DNA of 64,000 bases, taken from assembly GCA_028023455.1 (NCBI GenBank), contig JAQFVV010000031.1, positions 7,212,593-7,276,592 on the forward strand, read 5' to 3'. The DNA is from Epiperipatus broadwayi (taxonomy: Eukaryota > Onychophora > Udeonychophora > Euonychophora > Peripatidae). Of the stretch, positions 24,278 through 36,905 are shown piece by piece. Each line of letters opens with the position of its first letter. Positions within the stretch are counted from its first letter, which is position 1. A program made the position numbers and the translations under genes. The notes beneath the pieces are model-generated. The model was given only the letters and a program-made list of their open reading frames with translations, did no database searches and was not told the DNA's origin.

Positions 24278-24540
24278 TGATACATTAATGATCATCCTTT
24301 CAAGCTATTGTGAATGCACTTTTTATGAGTGTTAATAATAAATGAATACTTTCACTCCAACACAAGATATAGAATTTAAGAAAGAATAAAATGAAGCATT
24401 TGGGTTGGAAAGAATAAGTGGATTCATTTTATTCTTTCTTAAATACTATATCTTGTGTTGGAGTGAAAGTATTCATTTGTTATTAACACTCATAAAAAGT
24501 GCATGCACAATAGCTTGAAAGGCTGATCTTTAATGTATTG
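24278..24540. repeat. Foldback element (MITE-like)
   Basis: Arms of ~115 bp (about 24278-24394 and 24423-24540) are close inverted repeats sharing TTCAAGCTATTGTG, ATGAGTGTTAATAA and CTTTCACTCCAACACAAGATAT, with a ~28-base centre. It has no coding capacity, so it would be mobilised only in trans, if at all. Confidence 0.8.
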
Positions 24541-24545
24541 CAATT

Positions 24546-25299
24546 GATAAACATGCGCTATATAAAATAAATGCTTATTTAAATATTATTTTGATTAATT
24601 TTAAAACATTAATATTTCAACTAGATATTGTAAGACTAACATGATTATATGATTGAGCACACTTGCTATAATGTAAATCCCAAGTTTTTAATATACCCAG
24701 GATATAATTCTACATACTGCTGACCCTCATAAATACAATATATGTATTTATATCATTTACTTTATAGCATAACCACACATAGATATCAAATGTGGATTTG
24801 TCATAATCAATACACCTTTCTTACAATTATAATTATTATGTCAAAATTCTGATTTAATAATAACAACTTAATTACAGAGATTGTTATTTTATATCTGATT
24901 TCTAATTTGATAATAACTGAACCTAATTATGTGATATGTTTTTTTTTTAATCTGACCCAAAATTTACAGAACAAACCATGAATAAATTCACCTAACAGAT
25001 TTAGTATATTTTAACCATTCTACATTGATCTAACAACTGTATTTATATTATAATTTTCTACATACATAAATCTTACTCATAGTAATCAAAAGAAATTCTA
25101 ATTTACTTGCAAATGATTGCCATGAAATTTCAAAATAAATCTTTAACTTAAAACTCTGATAATTATATTATCACTCACTGTTTTAAAAAAAGGAATACTT
25201 TATGTTAAATATTTCACATGTGTGCACACTTCATGTGTGTTTAAAATCAGTATTAATCATTGATTCTTTCAAGAAAATTTATATATTCTCTGAAAATTT
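24546..25299 (+). other. Intron interior, nothing recognised
   Basis: AT-rich unique-looking sequence without ORFs, motifs or evident repeats. Confidence 0.5.
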
Positions 25300-25317
25300 T
25301 TACATGGTTTTATTTCA

Positions 25318-25866
25318 AAAACAAGCGTATTCTGTTTACATAAACATCAGAGTCAATATTCACTGTCTCTTTCATTTTGCTCCACCCTCAGATCAGCTGA
25401 TTTCAAGCTGATTTGCTCTCATCAGTGAAGGAATAGGAGTTATAAAACTAGACCTAAAAACTGACTCCAAGCGTTTATGCAAAATCAGTTTGCAAGCATG
25501 AATTTTTTAGACACGTTAATGTCTTCAAACTCAGCCTATCAAACAATATAACTATATGGGTCTGATCTTAGTTCAATTTCTCCATATAGTAAAAGTTTCT
25601 GCAATCTATATCATTGCAAGAAAACTTTAAAGGCACATTTATGAAAAAGAAAAACAAGTTTTATATACGTAAAAACCTGCTATCGCTTGTATTAATGATC
25701 AATAGATGGAGCTTTACCAAGACCTCCAAACAAGCGTATTCTGTTTACATAAACGTCAGAGTCAATATTCACTGTCTCTTTCATTTTGCTCCACCCTCAG
25801 ATCAGCAGATTTCAAGCTGATTTGCTCTCATCAGTGAAGGGATAGGAGTTATAAAACTAGACATAA
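25318..25866 (-). repeat. ~400-bp repeat family, 1.3 tandem units
   Basis: AAACAAGCGTATTCTGTTTACATAAAC occurs at ~25318 and again at ~25730, giving a period of ~412 bp. The second unit stops after ~140 bases. This locus lacks a clear (TA)n border on either side. Confidence 0.75.
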
Positions 25867-28669
25867 AAACTACAAATAATTTAAGTTGAAGATTTTTCTA
25901 ACTAAATGGAAATTCAAAAGTATTATTGGTTTTTGAAAGATGAACATTCTCTTAAATATAAATTAACAACAGATGCATTTTCTAAGTATCAATTAAATAT
26001 GCAATGCATCAATTATATATATTCTAGTATAATAGGTATAGATTAAATAATTTCTAAGTATAGATTTAATACAATAACTTCTCAAGTAATGTATAGACCA
26101 ATATATTTCATACGTATAAACTAAATATAATCTCCTTCGTGCGACTGCGTTACAAGCCAATTGTAATTAAATAAAATCAATTCAAACAAATGAAAAGTTA
26201 TTTTTTATTTTGTTAACTTTATAAAAACTTATTAAATTAACATGAAACGCATTTTGCAATCTCAAATGCAATCTCTCAAACGGTCATTTACATTGTCTTT
26301 TAAATAGCATTAAAACGATTGGGAGAGCTTACAAATATCATATATATTATTGGATAGTTTAAGCTAATTATAACTTTATTATAACCAATGAGAATTTTAT
26401 TCAAATAATCGCACATCCACGTTATGGATTAATTATACTATACTCAAACTATATGGCATTTACACATTTGCAGATAAATTACATGCCAATTACAACATTT
26501 TAAGAATGGATCGTTGGATACTTCATCATTCCCAGCTGACACTATTTCTGAGGCCTACTGAGATGATGATGATGATGATACAGAACATCTATAAGCTTAA
26601 TTGCCAGGGCGCCAAATTGCAGCTCTCATAAAATATAAAGGTTAAATCTCAATTCAATACTCTTAGTAATAATATTTCATGAATGGGTTAATACATAATC
26701 GATTTAGAGAACACTGAGAACGCATTAAAATTGACAATATTAATATCTTTAAGAATTCCAGGTTATTCTAAGCGCATTCCCCATTTACGATGATTAAAGT
26801 TACAATTAAATTTTATTCTAATTATAAAGTCCTATATTCATCTCCACTTTCCTGATCCACTCCTCCATCAATTTCACATCCATATGTCTATTACACTATC
26901 ATTTATTTTACCATTAAAATTTACCATTTTATTTTCTTTTACTAGCTCATTTCCTCTCATTATAATCTCTTCTCAGGGTTTTTCGAATAATTAGGTGTGG
27001 AAATCGAATAAGCTGCGATAGGTTATTGGTAATAAACTCTCCTCTCTTGATCGCCTCCAAGGTGATCTCAGTTGTCTTTAATGCAATTTAATATCAATTT
27101 GCATTAAAGTTGGAATATTTTAAGCTTATTAAATCTTTATAAACACATCATAAAACATAGTCGCAATTATAACAAAATTATATAAAAATAAAATGCGTCT
27201 AGAGGAGTTTGAATACAAGTGATTGGGAAAGGATTTTATGCCCACCCTCTGCACTCGCTATCACTCAATACTATCTCTATTCACGATTTATATTTCAACA
27301 ATATTAAATTATTTGGTAATTTTACGCATTTAAAATTAACCTTTTAAATAGTTTTACAAAATATTAATTACGTGCATGATAATTCAAATATTAATAATAT
27401 TATATTGATGTATGATTGGATTGAAAATATCTAGATAATAATAACCCACAAAAACATGGAGACACACGCAATTTTTTTTAAAAACAAATAACAAATTTTA
27501 TTTGACAAGCTATAATTCAATACAACAACATATACAGTACATTATATCTACATTTTCTTTTTACCTTAAATATAGTAATTACCAATTTCTTCCCGTTTTC
27601 AATGCTTTCTCTTTTTATTACAGATATATTTTAGAAAATGCATAATCGATTTTTCCCCTAATTAAATTTAATAATTTTATTTAATAAATCTAAAGTTGAT
27701 ATTCCCTTGCAAATTTCTTGATCTTATCCGATCATCCTGATTAAATATTCTTTGGCCCTAATCTTTAAAACAGAGATATCTTAATAATAGTGAGACTAAG
27801 TTATTGCAAATAAATTGGCATTAAGATCAAACATTATTATAGTGCACTCTCTATGTTCTTATAACATAATAATATTTTAACAATACTACCTTTCCAGCGA
27901 AGTTCTCAGCTGGCCATGTAAATATTAATTAAATAAATTTCTATACACATTGCTTATGCCCAATCATTCATAAGTTTTATTTAACCCTTAACAGTTATTA
28001 ACTTAATTATTTTTGGCTCGAATGCTAAATCAAATCTACAAAAACAATATTCAAACACACCAATTGCACATACATTATCTGCATTCATTCAGACATTAAA
28101 TTGAGTTTGCGACCTGGTATCCAATACTTATAATAATGCTTATCATGGCTATTCTCTCATACACACAAAAGGAATATCAAATATTAATATGAGGCAGGCA
28201 GTGACCCGAATAAGAGAGAACCTTTTCACTAAGGTTGAGATATGCTAGGATTTTTATCGCTAGTCATATAAAAATGTAGGTATACCAAATACCTCTGGCC
28301 ATCAAAATAAGAAATTTTCTTACGGTGTAGAGCATACTCAAGTGGGAAAACTCTTCTACTGGGTTCAAATACTTTATGAATATAGCATATATCTTAGTGA
28401 GTTAAAATTCACTGAGTTTGTGGAGATCTTTGTCTATCCACACACATACAGGTCAAAACATCAAATTATACAAGTAAAACTTTCACAACTTTAATATTCT
28501 TGCAAATTAGTGTATCGGAATATGAGCCCATAAATTTCCCAAGCATAAATCAGCTTGTTTCTGGCCTTAACTTTATGATAACAATAATAATAAGCAATAA
28601 GAAATGCACACAAAATTCTCAAAACTATTTCCATGCACTTTTATAAAACAAAAAGAAAAATGATGATGA
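25867..28669 (+). other. Intron interior; possible solo-LTR with PBS-like motif
   Basis: No ORF of interest. The minus strand at 26614-26607 reads TGGCGCCC, as in the primer binding site of the retrotransposon at the left of the window, and a (GAT)n run lies nearby at 26562. This may mark an LTR element remnant, but no second LTR was found. A tRNA-like stretch at 28324-28375 (GGTGTAGAGCA ... GGGTTCAAATAC) is too weak to call a gene. Confidence 0.3.
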
Positions 28670-29065
28670 TACTCAATAGACAAACAATTCATTTATAAGT
28701 CTAAGCATTTGATAATAACTTCTGATGCTAATAATAATATCTCTTAATTGTTCCTTTTTTTTTAAATTGAGAGAAAAAAAATTGTTTGTAAAGTATTTTA
28801 AATAAGGCATATAAATTTCACCCCCCCCCCAAATGACAATAATAGCAAAAGCATTTAAATAAACATATATAAAATCATCTGAAATCAATTTCTACCCCCA
28901 AAATAATCAAAATAGCAATTATTACATGATTTAATTTTAAAATAGACGATATATGTGATACTCTACAAAGAAAGAAATTCATTTTTATATATATATATAT
29001 GAAATGTCCTACACACATAAAGAGCGAATAATAACAATAAAAAAAAATGTACTTATATAAGTCTT

Positions 29066-29350
29066 TTAGTAGGTGTTCTTCCAGGTTCCTGATTTCTCCT
29101 TTTTTTTCCTCCTTGATCGGTTTATGAGAGCATATAAGTCCTTGTTGTAAAAAGTTCTTTTGATAGAGTTTGGTTCCTTTTCTCTCATATATACAGTTTT
29201 TATTTTGCTGAATGCATTCCTCATTTCCAACTCTAGGTAGATTACCTTTAAACTTTGTAATTTTCTGCAGGCTTCAGTTAAACAGCCTTCATTTAACTGT
29301 TTTACAATATCAGTCTGTTTTTGATTGTCTTTTTCCAATTTTAATTTCAT
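29066..29350 (-). CDS. Unidentified 94-residue ORF
   Basis: An ATG-to-stop frame whose composition is more protein-like than its neighbours: a Lys/Glu-rich N-terminus (KLKLEKDNQKQTDIVKQL), a helical middle and a basic RRKKK tail. No domain is recognised and no splice partners were found. It may be a remnant of a mobile element or a chance ORF. Confidence 0.2.
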   Translation of the reverse strand: MKLKLEKDNQKQTDIVKQLNEGCLTEACRKLQSLKVIYLELEMRNAFSKIKTVYMREKEPNSIKRTFYNKDLYALINRSRRKKKEKSGTWKNTY

Positions 29351-30673
29351 TTTGTAGATTTAAATTGACTTACATATGCATCAAACTTTTGAGTTTTAAA
29401 TTTTACTATTTGCATATATGTAAACGATATTAAACTCAAATTTTAACTTCTGTGATTTAAATTTTTATTACCATCTGCTGAATAGTTGACTTCTGGAGGT
29501 TGAATATGTGTGTGCCCACTTAAAATTTACTCACTATATATTGTTTTATTTAGCCAAATTATTCTAAAGAGACAAAAGTACAATAAAAATGATTTTCAAT
29601 TTTATAACACAGTTTTCTTTAAGTCAATGAAGGAAAACTGCTACAGATAAGTTTTAAAAATACAAGCCCCTCTTTTTCTATTAACACAGCTTTTATAGAG
29701 ACCTCCATCTGTTTTTTATCTTTATAATTAATTGACATGTTCCCCCTTCTCAATTAAATTTAACCTTTTGCCCCCTCAAAAAATCAGGCTCAAATTCCAT
29801 TTCAAACAGACATGATTAATTTTACAATCTAACAATTAATTGCCAATTAATTTTTACACTTTGACAGACCAGACTGACAATTCATCATTAATGGTCCACT
29901 TAAATTTCTTAGTGAGATCTGTGTCTTTTAAGGAATGATAATTAACTGAGTAAGATAATACCAACGAAACTTATACTAAAAGTAATCTTACTTTTTCCCC
30001 TTTAATAGTGAAACCAGATATATATTACAGCTGTTTCAAACTCAGACTTTTAATTAAATTTAGCTGCTAATATTAAACTTATTAAAAATGATTTTAATTT
30101 CTTATTTAAAATTGCTTTACAACATATAAGAAATGACTATTAATTGTAAATTGTACCATCAAGATCTACAATTAAATTATATCCACACACACATCACAGG
30201 TATATACTTTTCTTTAAATTTAGATTATTAATGCCTTAATCTTTATTTATTACAATTATTCTACCTATATTATTATTATTATTTTTATTTACTCTTATGA
30301 ATTATTTATTTATAACCTAGCATAAAATAATGACCACTCATCATCACTATCTAATATAGTTTTTCAACAGTCACACATCTCCCTATCAACAAATGTGTAA
30401 ATCTTGCTTTTTCTAATATTTTCTTAATATCAATTTAACCCATAAATTAAAATAAAATAATCCTCTGGTTATAAACACATTAACAATATATTTTTAGATT
30501 GCTTACTAGTTGAACATATGCAATCCCTTATAAATATGGGTTCAAACTCGGTCTTGGCTAAAATTTTCTTATTACATAGAAAAAAAAATACATATATTAT
30601 GAGGAAAATTTGGATGGAACCTTCTTTGCATATTTAACTTAAAAAGATGGAGCCTTGGCCACATCCAAGGGCT

Positions 30674-30745
<72 letters not shown>

Positions 30746-33289
30746 AAAGAAAGTTAATTTTGTATTTTCTTTGCATTAAATGCAGCTTGAATACATATAG
30801 CTACTTAACAGCAAATGATGATTCCTTTTAATAAAACAGTTGGTTCTCCCTATAATCAATCAGTTAAATAATATTTTATACAAATATTTTATACTTAATA
30901 AAATGTAGTTTGTTAGAATAAAATATGCATGATAAAATCTTAAGGTAAAACTTAAAATGTTTATTATGTTAGGATAATAGTCAAATCAATAAAAAGTTAG
31001 TTTTTGAATTCATGCAGCATAAAAAATTTTGAAAATAATTTTGTACTGTTCACTGTAAGGATATTTTTGCTAGCCAATATTTCTCCCATGATGTCATGCA
31101 TTATTTTTTTTCATTTATAAACATTTCTTTCCAAATTACTATAATGCTTTTTATCAATGACCTGTCTTTAAAATTTGAAGTTAGCACATTTTCCCAATTT
31201 ATTTTGATTAGAAATTTTTTCTAAATAACTTGATAATATTAACAGGGATTAAGGTTAGATTTAAGTCAAAGAGTGTCTCTGTGCTTTTCCACTCAGTCAT
31301 CCTTATGATAGTTTAATTCAGTTTCAATATGACAAGATTCCACATTTATTAATTAAAACAAGCTTGATTATATATACTTTAACCACTTGTTTTTAATACC
31401 TTTGACCATGCTTTTAACACATCTGATAATTTCTTATTTTCAATACCTTTATGATCTGATTTTATTTTATTATGTAAATATTCAAAAGACCCTCATTATT
31501 GAATTGAATGATTTTTCAAAACACCAGAATTATTAAATTGCTTGGATTGTTTTTTGTTTTCAAATCTCCTATCTCAAAACAACATTTATCTATTTACTGA
31601 ATTATTTTAAATCTATTTTTTAATACTAGTATATTTAACTGAATAATTTTTCAATACTTTCCATACATTTTTTAAATTTTGATAAAATACTTTTTACATA
31701 GTTTATATAATTTATTAGTTTTTTTCTTAAATTTAAACACTTTTTAAAAACCTATTTGATTATTTATTATTATTTTTAAATATATTTTTTTACATTTTAC
31801 TCTAAAAATCTCAACATTACTTTATTTTAAACTATTCTATTTTATATAATATTATTTAAAACTTTTTAAAGTTATATTTATTAGCTATCCTCACAACAAT
31901 AAAAAAACAATTTATCTTTATGTGGAAGACCCCATAGCTGACAATGAAATGAATAATTCATCTTTAAGCTATTCTTAATATAATAAAAATACCTATATTA
32001 TGTAAATTAATCATGGTTTATGAATGATAAAGAATATAAATATTACCAAAATCACACTTTTTTTTTATTTTTTGCCATAATATTCCGATAAATACAATTT
32101 ATCCAAACTTCAGACACTTTTTAGCAAAACACTTTATTTGTACACACATCTATGTTTCAACTGACCTGCAGTTCTTCTTCAGAGTAAGTTTATTTAGATC
32201 TAAATAAACTTGCTCTGAAGAAGACTGCAGGCCAGTCAAAACGTAGGTGTATGTACAAATAAAGAGTTTTGCTAAAGAGTTTTTGAAGTGTGGATAAAGA
32301 ATATACACTGATGAAAAATAGAAAATGAACAATTCATATAAAATTTTTTTTTTCTTTTTATTCAAAACTACTAATTATATAAATTTAAGATACCATTATA
32401 ATTGAATATATATTAATAGTATTTTAATTAATAACAATCAGCTGCCTGTGAAGACTAAACAGCACATTATATGCATTTTTTCAAGATTATATGAAAATTA
32501 ATAGCCGCTTAAGATTACTGTTATTAAAATATTAACCTGTCTTGTTTTTTTTTAAAGATTTTGATCTGCTTAATTTTTTTCTATAAAATATTGTAATCAG
32601 ACTACTGCTAAATGGGCAAAATTTAACATTAATATATGTTGGCAATTTGAATAGATTTTATTCAATTGAAAGTATTATTTAAAATAAATTTAATATTGAA
32701 ATTAATTTTTAACAAAAATAAAAGAATGGAAAATTTATTAAATAAAAACACCTTTCAAATCACTGAAAACAACCTGAGAATAAAAAGATTTCCTTGACAA
32801 TCATTCCGATTGACAAATAAAATTTGAACACATGCCACCATTTTATGCAAATGTACTTTATAGAAATTTACATACTACGGATAACTCCTGACATCTATTA
32901 CTAAAATGAAAAGTAAAATATACAATATTTAAGGCTTCTTTGGAAGAATAGCAAAAGAAGTACAATGTCATCTGAGATAATTAATTTCTGGAAAATTTAA
33001 TTAAAAATATGGTTTCAAAATAAAATGGAATTTTTCAGGGAAAACATAATACTGCTATCCAGATTTTTTAAATATATACTGTATTTAATCTTTTTATCTA
33101 AGAATTAAATTTGTAATCTATCATTTAATCTTCTATATTGGTTGTAGTTTATATAGACTTTTATATTATGAAATTTTGTATTACTATGAACCATTCTTCC
33201 AGATTCTATGATTATAGTCATAATTAGCTTTAACTTTCAACCCACTAATTTTTACATTATCATAGCAACTTTACAGTCATTTTAAAGAG
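29351..33289 (+). other. Intron interior, AT-rich, no gene seen
   Basis: Holds a (TA)n tract at 30678-30742 and a foldback element at 32098-32298, and otherwise extremely T-rich sequence around 31500-31900. No coding signal. Confidence 0.5.
32098..32298. repeat. ~200-bp foldback element
   Basis: Two ~95-bp arms meet at TTAGATCTAA near 32200. They share TTATCCAAACTTC, AGCAAAACAC and GACCTGCAGTCTTCTTCAGA in inverted orientation with modest divergence. No ORF. Confidence 0.8.
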
Positions 33290-33292
33290 ATA

Positions 33293-33779
33293 TGATGTGA
33301 TGTGATGTATTGTAGCTTCTCCTTAAACAAATTCAAGAATCCCTCAGCAATTATGCCCAGAGAAACATGTTAGCCACTTTATTTTTCATTCCCCAGTCTT
33401 TTTCCATATTCTGCTACAGCCCCATTTCCACAACATAATCTTTGTCAACTCTATGTCTTTTATGTCTAAACCCCCATAATATTTTCTCAAACCCAGCATA
33501 AAAATCAATAATCCACTTTCTGTATAATTACTTTTTTCGTATTTATTCTTTCATAACTTTATTATATGTGCACTTTCTGTTTTCAAACATTTACATTCAA
33601 TTAACATATGCCTAATATTCTCTATTCTTTACTTACATAATTTACAGACTAAATCACCCATATTTTTCCATTTACATGTATATTCTCTTGTTGGTAAAGA
33701 TCCCATTTGAGGCTTAAATAATAACTACTTTTCTTACTATTATCATATTTTAACTCATACCTAATATTCTGTTTTTTCT
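33293..33779 (-). pseudogene. LINE 3' end: zinc-motif region and (TGATG)n tail
   Basis: The minus strand shows the C-terminal part of a non-LTR retrotransposon ORF2 in several frames: IRYELKYDNSKKS, then LVCKLCK, then RHMLIECK. This forms the CxxC...HxxxxC motif common at the end of LINE polymerases, followed by W-rich segments. Several in-frame stops and frameshifts are present. The element ends in a short (ATCAC)n repeat at 33295-33310, which looks like a LINE 3' tail. It continues on the other side of the tandem array, at 36215-36905. Confidence 0.65.
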
Positions 33780-33787
33780 ATATATAT

Positions 33788-36212
33788 ATATAAAAATCGC
33801 GCAAGCATGTCTAACCCGGTTTTTTCAGTCAGTTTTCCGTCTTTCCGACGATAGCAAAGCTGAACGTCGAAAGTGGATGTAGGTAGGTCAACCTCTGACT
33901 TTATGTAAACAAAACCTGTTGGCAGTCTGGTAGCCATCGTGGCATAAAACAGTAGCAGTTTTTTAACGCTTTGTTATCTAACCGGGTCTCTGCAGGTTGC
34001 GGGCCTACGGGGTGCGAACGAGTCAGCCCGTGCTCGGTTTGCTTGCGAGTTTGAAGCATTCGGTCTAAAAATTCACGCTGCAAGCTGAATAGAATGTTTC
34101 ATAAACGCCAGGTTTGTTTCAGTCAGTTTCTTTTTCCGTCTTTCCTGACGATAGCAAAGCTTGAAATCGATCTGAAAGTGGATTACAGTTAGAGTAGGAA
34201 TACTAACTACTCTGACGTTTATGTAAACAAAACACGCTGATTGGCAGTCTTGGTGGACACCATCTGTGGACATAATACAAGCTTAGCAAGTTTTTAACTG
34301 CATTTTGTTTATCTAAATGTACCTGGGTCTTCTTGCAATGATAAGTTGCAGAGGCTTCACGTGGTGATGCTGAACGAGTCAGCCCGTGCATCGGTTTGCT
34401 AGCTGAGTTTGAAGCTTACGTGTCTAAAAATTCCGTGCAAGCTGAATGAATTGTTTCATAAACGCCAGGTTTGTATTCAGATCAGTTTCTTTATTCCGTC
34501 TTTCACTGCGATAGCAAAAGCTTGAAATCATGATCTGAAAGTGGAATTATAGTTAGAGTAGTGAATCTAACTACTCTGCGTTTTGTAAACAAAACACCTG
34601 TTGGCAGTCTGGTAGGCGCCATCTGTGGACAATACAAGCGTTAGCAAGTTTTTAACTTGCATTTTGTTTATCTAATGTCCTTGAGGTCTTTCTTGCAAGA
34701 AGTTGCAGAGGCTCTACTATGTGGTGATGCTGAACGAGTCAGACCCATGTAGCTATCTGGTTTGCTATGCTGAGTTTGAAGACATTACGTGTCTAAAAAT
34801 TCACGCTTGCAAGCTGAATAGAATTGTTTCTAAACGCCAGGTTTGTATTCAGTCTAGTTTCTTTTTCCTGTCTTCACTGACGATGCAAATAGCTTGAAAT
34901 CATGACGAAAGTGGAATAGTTAGAGTAGTGATACTAACTACTCTGACTTTATGTAAACAAAACACCTGTTGGTCTGGTAGGACCCATCGTGGACATAAAT
35001 ACAGCGTTAGCAAGTTTTTTAACTTGCTTTTGTTTATCATAAAGTACCATGAGGTCTTTCTTGCAATGAATAGATTGCGAGGTTCTACTATGTGGTGATG
35101 CTGAACTGAGATCAGACCCTGGTATCTGGTTTGTATGCTGAGTTTGAAGACATTACTGTCTAAAATTCACGCTGCAAGCTGAATAGAAATTGTTTCACGA
35201 CGCTCTAGTTTGTATTCAGATCTAGTTTCTTTATTCCTGTCTTTCACTGACGATAGCAAATAGCTTGAAATCATGATCTGAAAGTGGAATTATAGTTAGA
35301 GATAGTGAATACTAACTACTCTGACGTTTATGTAAACAAAACACGCTTGATTGGCAGTCTTGGTAGGACGCCATCTGTGGACATAAATACAAGCGTTAGC
35401 AAGTTTTTTAACTTGCTTTTTGTTTATCATAAATGTACCTATGAGGTCTTTCTTGATGATATAGATTGCAGAGGTCTACTATGTGGTGATGTGAACTGAG
35501 ATCAGACCATGAGTATCTGGTTTGCTATGTGAGTTTGAAGACATTACGTGTCTAAAAATTCAGTTGAAGTGAATAGAAATTGTTTCATAAACGCTCAGAG
35601 TTTGTATTCAGATCTAGTTTCTTTATTCTGTCTTTCACTGACGATAGCAAATAGCTTGAAATCATGATCTGAAAGTGGAATTATAGTTAGAGATAGTGAA
35701 TACTAACTATTGAGTTTATGTAAACAAAACATGATTGGGTCTTGGTAGGAGCATCTGTGGACAAAATAAAGCGTTAGCAAGTTTTTTAACTTGCATTTTT
35801 GTTTATCATAAATGTACCTATGAGGTCTTTCTTGAATGATATAGATTGCATAGGCTTCTACTATGTGGTGATGCTGAACTGAGATCAGATGTAGCTATCT
35901 GGTTTGTATGTGAGTTTGAAGACATTACGTGTCTAAAAAATTCATGCTTGCAAGCTGAATAGAAATTGTTTCATAAACGCTCAGAGTTTGTATTCAGATC
36001 TAGTTTCTTTATTCCTGTCTTTCACTGACGATAGCAAATAGCTTGAAATCATGATCTGAAAGTGGAATTATAGTTAGAGATAGTGAATACTAACTACTCT
36101 GACGTTTATGTAAACAAAACACGCTTGATTGGCAGTCTTGGTAGGACGCCATCTGTGGACATAAATACAAGCGTTAGCAAGTTTTTTAACTTGCATTTTT
36201 GTTTATCATATA
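33788..36212 (+). repeat. Tandem array of a ~390-bp repeat, ~6.3 units
   Basis: A fixed landmark (GTTTATGTAAACAAAAC or its remnant) occurs at 33899, 34217, 34580, 34947, 35326, 35714 and 36104. The spacings are 318, 363, 367, 379, 388 and 390. The array is bordered by (TA)n on both sides (33781 and 36210) and interrupts a LINE remnant. Units on the left lack many single bases and dinucleotides present on the right but show few substitutions. Short minus-strand frames inside are by-products of the repeat. Confidence 0.92.
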
Positions 36213-36214
36213 TA

Positions 36215-36905
36215 TATATATTTAAACTCTTTTTACTCTCCATACTAGTGTTCTCTCTGTATGACTTCCTATTCTTTATTAATAACTCTATTATTTTATC
36301 CCATTCCTTACCATTATAACACTTAACAACCCTCCTAACACAACCATTCCATCTTTTGTACAAATATACTGATTTAAATTCTTTATCCAAATCTTGTGCA
36401 TACCACATGACCTTTCTCACCAATCTTGTTACCTGCCCTTTACTCATAACTCAATTAAATACTATTATGGCTATTCTTTTATTAGCAATAAACTGCAATC
36501 TACCAAACATTTTCATTTAAATTTTTGCATCTCTCATATGAAAACTTGACCATCTCATTTCTCTTTGAATTGCCTCCTTTGCTGTCCATACATCTGCATC
36601 CAATGCATGTCTTTCCACTTCCCTTTGAATTTTTTCTAAGTAATTTAATACCCCTTTACTAACATATAATGCATCATTACCATATGTTAACCCTGCTACT
36701 GCAACTCCCTTCCATATAATTCTACCTACATCATATTTTTTATATGAAAAGGCTGTTATTTTTTTTATCAATCTCTTTATTTTCTTTGCTTCATTTATCA
36801 ATTTGTTCTCCCATTCACCCAAATAATTTTTCTGATTACTTAAAATAATTCCCAAATAACTATATCTATTCTCCACACTTAACTTAATATCTCCCAATGA
36901 TTAAC
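36215..36905 (-). pseudogene. LINE ORF2 fragment (post-RT region), 5'-truncated
   Basis: A 126-residue frame (36517-36897) begins with SVENRYSYLGIIL, continues with WENKLINEAKKIK, and has GLTYGNDALYV and EREMRW-like REMRWSSFHM blocks. This is the YLG...K...A...W pattern downstream of the polymerase domain in non-LTR retrotransposons. After a stop and frame change, 36220-36447 continues with RLVRKVMWYAQDL and WDKIIELLI. The upstream YADD-containing polymerase part is absent. The clade cannot be set by eye. Confidence 0.7.

Noticed and set aside
28319-28380. tRNA gene candidate (A- and B-box-like words)
   Set aside because: Stems do not pair and there is no terminator; at best a SINE trace.
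33901-34391. Overlapping minus-strand ORFs in the tandem array
   Set aside because: They arise from repeat units with differing deletions and do not recur in intact units.
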